Positions 1 through 5,887 of a DNA stretch of 5,887 bases are shown piece after piece. The stretch is from contig CAYSXI010000254.1 in the NCBI GenBank assembly GCA_964434955.1, positions 1 through 5,887 of the forward strand, written 5' to 3'. Every line of letters starts with the position of its first letter. The first letter of the stretch is position 1. The position numbers and the translations under genes were made by a program. The stretch comes from JANQLU01 sp964434955. Its GTDB lineage: Bacteria; Planctomycetota; Planctomycetia; Pirellulales; Pirellulaceae. Below the pieces are notes generated by a model that was given only the letters and a program-made list of their open reading frames with translations, had not been told where the DNA came from and did no database searches.

Positions 1-106
1 CCGGCTTCAGAAACACGGCATCCGCGGAATCCTCGTCGGCCAATCTCTGATGGAACAGCAAGAGATAGGAAAAGCCGTTCGCGATTTGCTGGGAACGGCA
101 AACTAA
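1..106 (+). CDS. trpC: Indole-3-glycerol phosphate synthase, C-terminal end (5' part outside window)
   Basis: Reading from base 2, the last 34 codons of a gene end at TAA 104-106. The visible peptide carries GIRGILVGQSLM followed by a short amphipathic tail (EIGKAVRDLLG). This matches the end of the TrpC TIM barrel: a beta strand with a Gly-x-Ser loop that in the family holds the substrate phosphate, then the last helix. In the family the usual motif is GESLM, so the Gln before Ser is a mild variation. The enzyme closes the indole ring of the anthranilate-derived CdRP intermediate in tryptophan synthesis, in the cytoplasm. The gene converges on msrB with only 9 bases between the two stops, and no clear terminator hairpin is seen there. 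The call rests on a short C-terminal piece. Another phosphate-binding TIM-barrel enzyme is possible but less likely. Confidence 0.82.
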   Translation, partial: RLQKHGIRGILVGQSLMEQQEIGKAVRDLLGTAN

Positions 107-115
107 GCTGAATTC

Positions 116-691
116 CTATTCGTCACGTTTGTCGTTGTCTCTCTCGGCGACTCCGGAATCGCGGGGCTCCAGCTTGATTGAAACCGAGTTGATGCAATAG
201 CGCAGGTTCGTCGGCTGAGGTCCGTCTTCGAAAACATGTCCCAGATGGGCCTGGCATCGCGCACAGTGAACCTCAACCCGTTCCATGAACGGTATGCTTT
301 TATCGACCTGTTTGCCGACATTCGCCTGCTTGACCGGATCATAAAAGCTGGGCCAACCCGATTGCGAGTCGTACTTGGTTTCCGAATCAAAAAGGGGCAG
401 GCCACAACAAACACATTTGTAGACGCCCTGCTTCTTGCAATCCCAATACTCATTCGCAAAGGGCCGTTCCGTCCCATGTTCTCGGGTAACTCGAAACTGC
501 TCCGGCGTAAGAATTTGCCGCCATTCCTCATCCGTTTTCACGATACGATCTTCCCGTGTCGAAGGATCCAACTCAATCTTCTTGTTTCGCGCGACAAAGT
601 AGTACGCGACCCCAGTCGCACCAATTGCAACAATCAGAAGGAGACTGGCCGATAGCCAGCGTGCTATTGAATTGCGAAATAAGCCGGCCAT
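116..691 (-). CDS. msrB: Peptide-methionine (R)-S-oxide reductase MsrB, membrane-anchored
   Basis: This 191-residue protein reduces methionine-R-sulfoxide in damaged proteins. Residues 13-34 form one hydrophobic segment with no obvious cleavage site, so it looks like a membrane anchor or uncleaved signal. Positive residues flank both sides (R6, R11; R35, K37, K38), so topology is uncertain, though a periplasmic catalytic domain is plausible. The MsrB domain covers about 52-174. It shows HGTERPF (72-78), GWPSF (112-116), HLGHVFEDGP (149-158) and RYCINS (164-169). C166 is the expected catalytic cysteine. C93/C96 and C143/C146 are the usual zinc ligands. The resolving cysteine that E. coli MsrB has just before GWPSF is Ser111 here, while C85 and C95 are additional cysteines. 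The ATG directly follows the TAA of the upstream regulator gene (TAAATG), with only a weak GGTGAAG-like ribosome site inside that gene, so translation is probably coupled. The C-terminal tail is short and charged. Confidence 0.93.
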   Translation of the reverse strand: MAGLFRNSIARWLSASLLLIVAIGATGVAYYFVARNKKIELDPSTREDRIVKTDEEWRQILTPEQFRVTREHGTERPFANEYWDCKKQGVYKCVCCGLPLFDSETKYDSQSGWPSFYDPVKQANVGKQVDKSIPFMERVEVHCARCQAHLGHVFEDGPQPTNLRYCINSVSIKLEPRDSGVAERDNDKRDE

Positions 692-1564
692 TTAGCCAAT
701 CCGCTTCACCAAAGTTACTCGGCGTCCGCCGTTCTCAAAAACAACCTCATCCATAAAGGTCGTCAGGAGAACCAAACCGCGACCGTGACCATCGGTTAAC
801 GCGTTTGGATCGCCGGATTGCGGAACAACCGACAAATCGAAACCTGGGCCCTCGTCTTCGACAACGAATTGAACGATTTCTCGGTTCACCAGCACATTGA
901 CTTTGACCCGGCGAGAAGCATAGGGTCCGACTTCCGTTCTTTCTGCAACCAGGTGACTTTCGGAAAACTCACTGTCACGCGCAATTTCCAAATTTCCACG
1001 AACCATCGAATTGTGGACGGCTTGTTCCAATGCGACACCCAAGCGAACTCGGGTTGATGAATCAAAGATCCGCATGCTGGTCACGATTTGTTGAACCAGT
1101 TCCGTGAGCGGGCCGATCAAATGCGGATCGTTTTCCAGCAAGAATTCAAATTCCGTTTTGGTCGAACAACCGATCAGCTTTCGATATCGCAAGTCCGATT
1201 CCGACATCGCAAGAATGTGCGTTACCGTCTCAACCAGACTTTCAGCCAAGTCATTCTTTGCGACGTAGCTGGCGGCTCCATTGGCCAGCGCCTGAGCTGC
1301 GATCACTTCGCTACCATGGGCCGTCATCAAGACAACAGGAATGTCCGGATAGTTGGTGCCAATCGAAGTCACCAACTCAAGCCCATCAACTTCAGGCATC
1401 TGCAAATCCGTCAAAATCAAGTCCGGAAGTTCACGGTCGACCTCCGTCAACGCCTGCCTTCCGTTTTCGGCATACCGAACCTCGAGGGCGGAATTTCGCT
1501 CTAGCAACCCACCCGCCAATCGACGATCGACAGCGGTATCATCTACAACGAGTACGCTTGCCAT
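692..1564 (-). CDS. Response regulator: receiver domain fused to RsbW-like HATPase (serine kinase-type) domain
   Basis: This is a 290-residue soluble protein. Residues 3-118 are a complete receiver: acidic pocket D8/D9, phospho-acceptor D53 in LTDLQMPEVDG, T81 and K103. Residues 120-165 are a helical linker. Residues 166-290 look like an HATPase_c_2 domain of the anti-sigma-factor kinase type: an N-box with E180 and N185, a DEGPGFD G1 box at 237-243, and a GRGL G2 box at 261-264. No HisKA helix pair or DNA-binding domain is present. Known relatives of the ATPase domain bind ATP and phosphorylate a serine or threonine on a STAS-domain antagonist, so partner switching is the likely output; the substrate is not in the window. 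An upstream in-frame ATG at 1657 would add 31 residues, but the start at 1564 has GAGGAG six bases before it and begins at the receiver's first beta strand. The gene sits just upstream of msrB with no gap, and 163 bases after the hybrid kinase, its probable phosphodonor. Confidence 0.88.
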   Translation of the reverse strand: MASVLVVDDTAVDRRLAGGLLERNSALEVRYAENGRQALTEVDRELPDLILTDLQMPEVDGLELVTSIGTNYPDIPVVLMTAHGSEVIAAQALANGAASYVAKNDLAESLVETVTHILAMSESDLRYRKLIGCSTKTEFEFLLENDPHLIGPLTELVQQIVTSMRIFDSSTRVRLGVALEQAVHNSMVRGNLEIARDSEFSESHLVAERTEVGPYASRRVKVNVLVNREIVQFVVEDEGPGFDLSVVPQSGDPNALTDGHGRGLVLLTTFMDEVVFENGGRRVTLVKRIG

Positions 1565-1570
1565 GATATT

Positions 1571-1576
1571 CTCCTC
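1571..1576 (-). promoter_or_regulatory. Ribosome binding site deciding the regulator start
   Basis: The minus strand reads GAGGAG, then AATATC, then ATG at 1564. This is a strong Shine-Dalgarno match at ideal spacing. It is the main reason for preferring this start over the in-frame ATG at 1657, which has no comparable site. Confidence 0.8.
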
Positions 1577-1659
1577 GCTCACATTCAATTCAGACTCAAT
1601 TCCGCTCCAGCATTCAAGTTTTTGAATTAAGCGGCTCGAGTCAAGCTCCTCAAACATTC

Positions 1660-1688
1660 ATTCTACGAAAGCGGTGGCGAGCTTGCAA
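1660..1688 (-). promoter_or_regulatory. Candidate sigma-70-type promoter for regulator-msrB
   Basis: On the minus strand TTGCAA (1688-1683) is followed after exactly 17 bases by TAGAAT (1665-1660). These match the sigma-70 -35 and -10 consensus at four and five of six positions. Transcription would begin near 1652, giving a leader of roughly 90 bases before the ATG at 1564. It would exclude the longer in-frame start at 1657. No terminator hairpin is visible after the kinase stop at 1728, so read-through from the kinase gene could also feed this unit. The promoter is predicted from sequence only. Confidence 0.5.
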
Positions 1689-1727
1689 AGAACTGAAGGC
1701 AATTCGCAAATTCATCAGGGAGCAAGA

Positions 1728-4511
1728 TTAACCGTTACTTGAAGGCGCTTCGACGGTAAAGGCTTCGAATTCCACCAAAAGCCGAAGTGTTTCAGCTTGC
1801 AATTGCGCGAGCGCCGGATTCGAATCTGAAAGATCGCCTGCTTCGCCCATTTTTTCCAAAGCAAAGGCTTTGGATGCCGTCGACGTGGCTCCAAGGTGAT
1901 TCAGTGCACCTTTGAATGCGTGAGCGGCGCGCCGCAGTTCTTTTTCGTCTCCGTTTTGAATCGCTGATTCGATTTCGCCAATCATCGAATTCCAGTCATC
2001 CAAAAACAGTCTAAGAAGATCTGTTAACAATTCGCGATCTCCGCCGACGGTCTCGAGTGCAACGTCCCAATCGACAAGGTGACTTTGAGCCGAAGTGGTT
2101 TCGACTTTGTCTCGAGTTGCCGATGAGTCCTTGCCCAAGTTAATCCCCAAGGCCTGGTAAAGTTGCCGTGGGCGAATGGGTTTCGAAATATAATCGTTCA
2201 TTCCGGCGTCCAGGCAAAGCTCGCGATCACCGGACATCGCTCTCGCCGTCAACGCAATAATCGGCACCGGTTTTGATCCTCGCAATTGCTCAAATTTTCG
2301 AATTTCACGAGTTGCTTCAAATCCGTCCAAGTAAGGCATCTGAATATCCATCAACACGACATCAAATGCCTGCTTGCCGAATTTTTCGACCGCCTCCCGA
2401 CCATCCGCCGCCACCTCCACCTGGTGGCCCTGTTTTTCCAGCAAGCCGACCGCCAACGCCTGGTTGATCGCATTATCCTCCGCCAAAAGGATTTGGAGTG
2501 AACGATCCAAACCGGAATCCGCCGTAGCAAGCGAGTCTTCTTCATCAGTCGTTGAATAATGCTGGCCGAGTGCCATGGCGATGGCGGCAATCAACTCATT
2601 TTCTTTGACCGGTTTCAAGAGTTGAGCATCCACCTTGAAGTCGTCGCGATTCTTCGCGCTCATTCCCCGGTTGCTGCCCGCCATCACGACGATCTTGGTC
2701 TTTTGCTCTTCGTCGTTCTCCCGAATCCAGCGTGCCAGTTCGAACCCGGCAGGAGATCGCGAAGAATCAATCGGGTCCACATCGATCAGGACAATATCGA
2801 CCTGCGAACCGGAATCTTCGCTCGCCAAAAGCGCCCGAGCCTGACTCTCTTTTCGAACGACGATTGGCTGCACCTGCCAATGGCGCAAAATCTTCTCGAG
2901 AATTCGGCGGCTGTTATCGTGTTCATCCACAACCAGGATCGAGACGTCATTCAAGTCCAACCCCTGATCTTTGGCAGATTCCATCGAAAGATCGTGCTCG
3001 AGCCAAATGTCGAAATAAAACCGGCTTCCTTTGCCAAATTCACTTTCGACCTTGATGCCGCCTCCCATTAGCTCAACCAATTTCGAGCCGATCGCCAGCC
3101 CCAATCCGGTTCCACCGTACTTGCGCGTTGTCGAAGTATCCGCCTGTTCAAACTGTTCGAAGATCGTTTCAATTTTGTCGGTCTCAATTCCGATCCCCGT
3201 GTCGCTGACACTGAATCGAAGCTGAATTCGGCCCGCTTCTCGCGACAAAGGAGAAATCTTGACGACGACATGTCCCGCTTGCGTGAACTTGATTGCGTTC
3301 GCAACCAGGTTGACGAGGACTTGGCGGATTCGCCCAACGTCGCCAAGCAAACTGGCCTCAATCGAAGGATCGATATCCATCGCCAGCTCCAGCCCTTTGG
3401 CATTCGCACGAAAGGCCAACGAGCGAATCGAATCGCCGATGCGATCCTTCAGATTGAATGGTTTGGTTTCCAGTTCCAGCTTGCCAGCTTCGATCTTCGA
3501 GAAGTCGAGAATGTCATTGATCAGGGCAAGCAGACTTTCACCGGACTGTTGAATCATGTTCAGGTAGTCCCGCTGCGATGGATCGACTTCGTCATCGATG
3601 AGCAAACCAGCGATTCCAAGAATCGCATTCATCGGCGTTCGAATCTCATGACTTACATTCGCCAAAAAGTCACTTTTTGCCTGATTCGCTGCTTCCGCCA
3701 ATTCTTTTGCATCCTGCAGCGCGTTCTCTGCGTTCTTTCGTTCGGTGACATCCCAGAACATGCCCTGGATTCCAGCCCGCCGTCCGTTGGCATCAATGAC
3801 AGGAGCCTTCAAAACCTCGACATACATCGCTTTCCCGTCGGGTCCCGGGTGTTGTTCGATATCGTGAAAGGGCAAACCCGTTTGCAAAACCCAGCGATCG
3901 TCTTTTGAATACTTTTTGGCCAAATCCGCGTCAAAAAGATCGAAGTCCGTTTTGCCGATCAACTCTTCCAAGGGCCGGTTCAACGATTTGCAATATCGCT
4001 GATTTCCGAATTCGATTTTTCCATCTCGATTCTTTCGGAAAACATTGATCGGCAAACTCTCAACCAGCGAATGGTAGATGGCCGTCGCCTTCTCAAGTTC
4101 CTTTTCGGTCGTCACGCGGCGCGTGACATCTTTGGCAACACATCCGATTTGAAACTCCTGGCCTTGTTGCCGCGTCGCATGAAAGGTTCCCTGGAGCCAG
4201 CGAACTTCGCCATTAGGCTGTTCAATCCGAAAATTCTGATGGACTGTTTGTTGACGTTTCAAAAGTTCCAGGCTTTGCAGAACCTTATCCTGGTCATCCT
4301 TGTGGATGCAATCGAACCAGAGGCTCGGGATCTCCCGAAGCTGAAGTATGGGGCGGCCAAAGATCTGTTCCGCGGCTGCGTTGACATACAGCAGCCCGTG
4401 GTCCTGTTGGCGTATCGACCAAACCAAGTCGTTGACAAGGTCCAGAAGAGAGCTCTGAACGATCCGGTCAAAATCTCGTCGCTTTTCGTGATCTTGCCGC
4501 CGCTCTGTCAT
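1728..4511 (-). CDS. Soluble hybrid sensor histidine kinase: PAS-PAS-HisKA-HATPase-REC-REC-HPt
   Basis: This is a 927-residue protein with no membrane segment, so it senses in the cytoplasm. PAS 1 spans about 15-130, ending in a PAC-like CVAKDVTRR. PAS 2 spans about 145-260, ending in FWDVTERKNAE. HisKA follows with H288 in NVSHEIRTPMN. The ATPase domain (about 388-505) has N405 in its N-box, DTGIGI at 437-442, IFEQFEQAD at 450-458 and YGGTGLGLAI at 465-474. Receiver 1 (about 522-649) has D529/E530, D577 and K633, but Ala611 where Thr or Ser is usual. Receiver 2 (672-790) is complete: E678/D679, D722, T755, K777. The HPt domain (about 813-910) has H864 in AHAFKG. This is a BarA/EvgS-style phosphorelay without its own output. 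The ligands of the PAS domains cannot be predicted. The ATG at 4511 is the only ATG, GTG or TTG between the in-frame stop at 4562-4560 and the protein's first domain, though its ribosome site is weak. The receiver-HATPase gene downstream is the natural phosphorelay target (inference). Confidence 0.95.
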   Translation of the reverse strand: MTERRQDHEKRRDFDRIVQSSLLDLVNDLVWSIRQQDHGLLYVNAAAEQIFGRPILQLREIPSLWFDCIHKDDQDKVLQSLELLKRQQTVHQNFRIEQPNGEVRWLQGTFHATRQQGQEFQIGCVAKDVTRRVTTEKELEKATAIYHSLVESLPINVFRKNRDGKIEFGNQRYCKSLNRPLEELIGKTDFDLFDADLAKKYSKDDRWVLQTGLPFHDIEQHPGPDGKAMYVEVLKAPVIDANGRRAGIQGMFWDVTERKNAENALQDAKELAEAANQAKSDFLANVSHEIRTPMNAILGIAGLLIDDEVDPSQRDYLNMIQQSGESLLALINDILDFSKIEAGKLELETKPFNLKDRIGDSIRSLAFRANAKGLELAMDIDPSIEASLLGDVGRIRQVLVNLVANAIKFTQAGHVVVKISPLSREAGRIQLRFSVSDTGIGIETDKIETIFEQFEQADTSTTRKYGGTGLGLAIGSKLVELMGGGIKVESEFGKGSRFYFDIWLEHDLSMESAKDQGLDLNDVSILVVDEHDNSRRILEKILRHWQVQPIVVRKESQARALLASEDSGSQVDIVLIDVDPIDSSRSPAGFELARWIRENDEEQKTKIVVMAGSNRGMSAKNRDDFKVDAQLLKPVKENELIAAIAMALGQHYSTTDEEDSLATADSGLDRSLQILLAEDNAINQALAVGLLEKQGHQVEVAADGREAVEKFGKQAFDVVLMDIQMPYLDGFEATREIRKFEQLRGSKPVPIIALTARAMSGDRELCLDAGMNDYISKPIRPRQLYQALGINLGKDSSATRDKVETTSAQSHLVDWDVALETVGGDRELLTDLLRLFLDDWNSMIGEIESAIQNGDEKELRRAAHAFKGALNHLGATSTASKAFALEKMGEAGDLSDSNPALAQLQAETLRLLVEFEAFTVEAPSSNG

Positions 4512-4597
4512 ATTCGCTCGTTCTTGCCTTCGAGTTCGTTTTCGAAACCGACCTTCATTTTATCGCACGCCGCGGGACCCGTTAAATGAATCCTCGC

Positions 4598-4609
4598 TCG
4601 AATATTCGA
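4598..4609. repeat. 12-base perfect palindrome, possible operator
   Basis: TCGAATATTCGA reads the same on both strands. It lies in the 102-base gap between the TPR gene stop (4614) and the kinase start (4511), about 90 bases before the kinase ATG. It is a suitable place for a dimeric regulator to act on kinase transcription. It lacks the GC-rich stem and T-run of an intrinsic terminator. No convincing promoter was found in this gap; only a weak TGCGATAAA box lies near 4569-4561. Function is unproven. Confidence 0.35.
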
Positions 4610-4613
4610 AACT

Positions 4614-4937
4614 CTATTCGCCCAAGGCACCAAGACTCTGTAGCAGTTCGCTCATTTCAGCAGCCGTATGTGCCTCTCCCTGTTGTCGAGCCTGTTCAAT
4701 TCCATCCCGCAAAAGTCCTCTTGCGGTTTCGATCTCTTCCTGTCGAACCTTTTGTTGGGCAAGGCGAAAATAGGAGTCGACATGGGGAGGAGAGCCACCC
4801 ATCAACTTGCGGTAGATCGGCTCGCTGGATTCCGGGTTTTGCTCACTGTCAAATTCCATGGCCAACATGTACTGAAGCATGATGTCCTCGGGGTCGCTTT
4901 TGAGCATGTCTTCGATTTGTTCACGCCGTGATTCCAA
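4614..4937 (-). CDS. Small tetratricopeptide-repeat (TPR) protein
   Basis: With the start chosen here the protein has 107 residues. It is almost entirely helical. One TPR-like unit has the pattern LxYxLAMEFDSEQNPESSEPIY, and a second contains SYFRLAQQKVRQEEIETARGLLRDGIE. The C-terminal helix ends in AAEMSELLQSLGALGE. It resembles the very small TPR proteins common in planctomycetes, which have no enzymatic residues and presumably bind protein partners. There is no signal peptide or membrane segment. The frame is open up to a TTG at 4955, but that start has no ribosome site before it. The TTG at 4937 is preceded by GGAGAG with six bases between, so translation probably begins there. The gene is divergent from gap and 102 bases upstream of the hybrid kinase on the same strand. 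A role in the phosphorelay would be guesswork. Confidence 0.78.
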   Translation of the reverse strand: MESRREQIEDMLKSDPEDIMLQYMLAMEFDSEQNPESSEPIYRKLMGGSPPHVDSYFRLAQQKVRQEEIETARGLLRDGIEQARQQGEAHTAAEMSELLQSLGALGE

Positions 4938-4943
4938 ACTGAA

Positions 4944-4949
4944 CTCTCC
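4944..4949 (-). promoter_or_regulatory. Ribosome binding site supporting a TTG start for the TPR gene
   Basis: The minus strand has GGAGAG, then TTCAGT, then TTG at 4937. The site lies inside the open frame if the farther TTG at 4955 is used, so it argues for the shorter protein. No ATG or GTG is available near the start of this frame. Confidence 0.65.
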
Positions 4950-5079
4950 AATCAATTTTCCGCGAAACCGCTAAACCAATTACCGCTGCCTTTAAGCGGC
5001 TTTCCGGGTTGAGATTCAATCTTAGCGACTCACAAACTTTCGGAAAAGTGTTTACCATTCAGGGGAAAATTTGCGGCCA

Positions 5080-5108
5080 TTGCCAGTAAGGTGTTCGATT
5101 CTTATACT
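5080..5108 (+). promoter_or_regulatory. Predicted sigma-70-type promoter of gap
   Basis: TTGCCA (5080-5085), a 17-base spacer and TATACT (5103-5108) match the sigma-70 consensus at five of six positions in each box. Transcription should start near 5115, leaving a leader of about 70 bases before the GTG at 5185. A strong constitutive promoter fits a central glycolytic gene. Confidence 0.65.
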
Positions 5109-5136
5109 CCAGAAATCAGTCGTCAAAATCAAAAAC

Positions 5137-5163
5137 ATGCCGACCTAAAGCGAGTCGGAGCAT
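5137..5163 (+). promoter_or_regulatory. Bulged hairpin in the predicted gap leader
   Basis: CCGAC (5140-5144) pairs with GTCGG (5154-5158) around a nine-base loop. ATG (5137-5139) pairs with CAT (5161-5163) after a two-base bulge (5159-5160), giving eight base pairs. It sits between the predicted transcription start and the ribosome site at 5170-5174, six bases before that site. It could affect mRNA stability or translation. It is not followed by a proper T-run, so it is unlikely to be a terminator. Confidence 0.35.
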
Positions 5164-5169
5164 TTTGTA

Positions 5170-5174
5170 GGGAG
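5170..5174 (+). promoter_or_regulatory. Ribosome binding site of gap (GTG start)
   Basis: GGGAG lies ten bases before GTG 5185-5187. The in-frame stop at 5146-5148 and the absence of any in-frame ATG, GTG or TTG in between leave this GTG as the only sensible start. It yields the family's standard opening, MAIKVAINGFGRIGR. Confidence 0.7.
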
Positions 5175-5184
5175 AATCCTTGTC

Positions 5185-5887
5185 GTGGCAATCAAAGTAG
5201 CAATCAATGGTTTCGGACGAATCGGCCGTTTGACATTTCGAAATTTCGCTTCGCGTTCCAATGAGTTTGAAGTCGTTGCCGTGAACGACCTGACGGACAA
5301 CAAAACGCTCGCCACCTTGTTGAAATACGATTCCGTTCACGGACGCTACCCGGGCGAAGTCAGTTATGACGATGAGAATCTGATCGTCGACGGAAAGAAT
5401 GTTCGAGTTTTTGAAGAACGAAACCCGACGAACCTTCCCTGGGCAGATCTGGGGGTCGAGGTTGTTGTCGAGAGTACCGGCGTCTTCACTTCGCGAGCCA
5501 GCGGTGACAAGCCTGGTTACGATTCGCACTTGACGGCGGGCGCTCGCAAAGTTGTCATTAGCGCTCCAGCCAAAGATGGTGCGGACCTGACCTGCGTGTT
5601 GGGAGTCAATGACGATCAACTTACGGCGGACATGAATTGCGTTTCCAACGCCAGCTGCACGACGAACTGCCTGGCGCCTGTTGCCAAAGTCCTTCACGAG
5701 ACATTTGGTATTGAATCGGGTTTGATGACGACGGTTCATGCCTATACGAACGACCAACAGATCCTTGATCTTCCACACAAGGATCTTTATCGGGCTCGAG
5801 CAGCAGCTCAAAACATCATTCCGACTTCGACCGGCGCTGCCAAAGCCGTCGGGCTGGTCATTCCAGAACTTAACGGCAAGCTGACCG
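5185..5887 (+). CDS. gap: Type I glyceraldehyde-3-phosphate dehydrogenase (3' end outside window)
   Basis: The first 234 residues are present; family members usually have about 330-345, so roughly two thirds is seen. The enzyme oxidises and phosphorylates glyceraldehyde-3-phosphate to 1,3-bisphosphoglycerate in glycolysis, or the reverse in gluconeogenesis. Visible marks are the Rossmann start INGFGRIGR (7-15), D35 after the second strand, ESTGVFT (96-102), the active-site SNASCTTNCLAP with C158, H185 in TVHAYTNDQ, LDLPH (194-198), and TSTGAAKAVG (214-223). D35 and the LP pair fit NAD rather than NADP use. The segment SRASGDKPGYDSH (103-115) is a few residues longer than the usual loop there. 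The gene is divergent from the TPR-kinase block and appears to have its own promoter. Confidence 0.96.
   Translation, partial: MAIKVAINGFGRIGRLTFRNFASRSNEFEVVAVNDLTDNKTLATLLKYDSVHGRYPGEVSYDDENLIVDGKNVRVFEERNPTNLPWADLGVEVVVESTGVFTSRASGDKPGYDSHLTAGARKVVISAPAKDGADLTCVLGVNDDQLTADMNCVSNASCTTNCLAPVAKVLHETFGIESGLMTTVHAYTNDQQILDLPHKDLYRARAAAQNIIPTSTGAAKAVGLVIPELNGKLT

Larger units (their letters stand above)
4938..5184. other. Divergent intergenic region between TPR gene and gap
   Basis: This 247-base stretch has no convincing coding frame. Its right half carries the predicted gap promoter, leader hairpin and ribosome site. Its left half carries a small inverted repeat (CCGCT at 4983-4987 with AGCGG at 4995-4999, seven-base loop) that would lie in the TPR gene leader. 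No good sigma-70 promoter was found for the leftward TPR-kinase genes; the closest is a poor TAAGAT box around 5025-5020 with a weak -35. A weak imperfect inverted repeat of A and T runs sits around 5034-5053. Confidence 0.6.

Noticed and set aside
107..115. Possible bidirectional terminator between trpC and msrB
   Set aside because: Only nine bases separate the stops, and no hairpin with a T-run is visible in or near the gap.
2273..2467. Proline-rich PPPPPPGG peptide on the + strand
   Set aside because: It is produced by reading the complement of the second receiver coding sequence in the wrong frame.
2559..3071. 170-residue open frame on the + strand
   Set aside because: It lies opposite the receiver and ATPase domains of the kinase, has no ribosome site, and its translation matches no family. 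It is an antisense shadow.
3270..3908. 212-residue open frame on the + strand
   Set aside because: It runs fully antisense to the HisKA and PAS 2 coding part of the kinase, whose domain motifs are unambiguous.
4983..4999. Hairpin CCGCT/AGCGG as a terminator
   Set aside because: The stem is only five pairs, the loop is seven bases, no T-run follows on either strand, and it lies upstream of both flanking genes, so it has nothing to terminate.
5116..5811. 231-residue open frame on the minus strand
   Set aside because: It is antisense to gap, which has full active-site motifs and its own promoter and ribosome site.

Overview
The window holds five complete or near-complete genes plus two genes cut by its edges. 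The style points to a planctomycete (Pirellulales-like) bacterium. That is inference from four things: the PAS/PAS hybrid kinase with a C-terminal HPt, the receiver protein ending in an RsbW-type ATPase domain, a very small TPR protein, and the loose spacing between genes. Base composition is roughly balanced, and TTG and GTG starts are used. No mobile element, CRISPR array, tRNA or rRNA is visible. Taxonomy could not be checked here.

Layout from left to right. Bases 1-106 (+) are the C-terminal end of indole-3-glycerol phosphate synthase (trpC). It converges, with a 9-base gap, on a block of four genes that all read on the minus strand. In the direction of transcription these are: a small TPR protein (4937 to 4614), a 927-residue hybrid sensor histidine kinase (4511 to 1728), a response regulator with a C-terminal serine-kinase-like HATPase domain (1564 to 692), and a membrane-anchored methionine-(R)-sulfoxide reductase MsrB (691 to 116). 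A 247-base divergent intergenic region follows. From it a type I glyceraldehyde-3-phosphate dehydrogenase (gap) reads rightward from 5185 and runs off the window end.

How the genes may work together (inference). The kinase has every station of a His-Asp-His phosphorelay in one soluble protein: H288, receiver aspartates D577 and D722, and HPt H864. It lacks an output domain. The next gene supplies a free receiver (D53) fused to an RsbW-like ATPase domain, which could act in partner switching with an anti-sigma-factor antagonist encoded elsewhere. That regulator's stop codon directly abuts the msrB start (TAAATG), and a good sigma-70-like promoter lies before the regulator. Regulator and msrB therefore probably form a two-gene unit, linking the signalling system to repair of oxidised methionine.

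The least routine points are the receiver-HATPase regulator joined to msrB, the MsrB with a serine in place of the usual resolving cysteine plus two extra cysteines, the partly degenerate first receiver of the kinase, a 12-base perfect palindrome between the TPR and kinase genes, and a bulged hairpin in the predicted gap leader. Nothing here is clearly a wholly new system.
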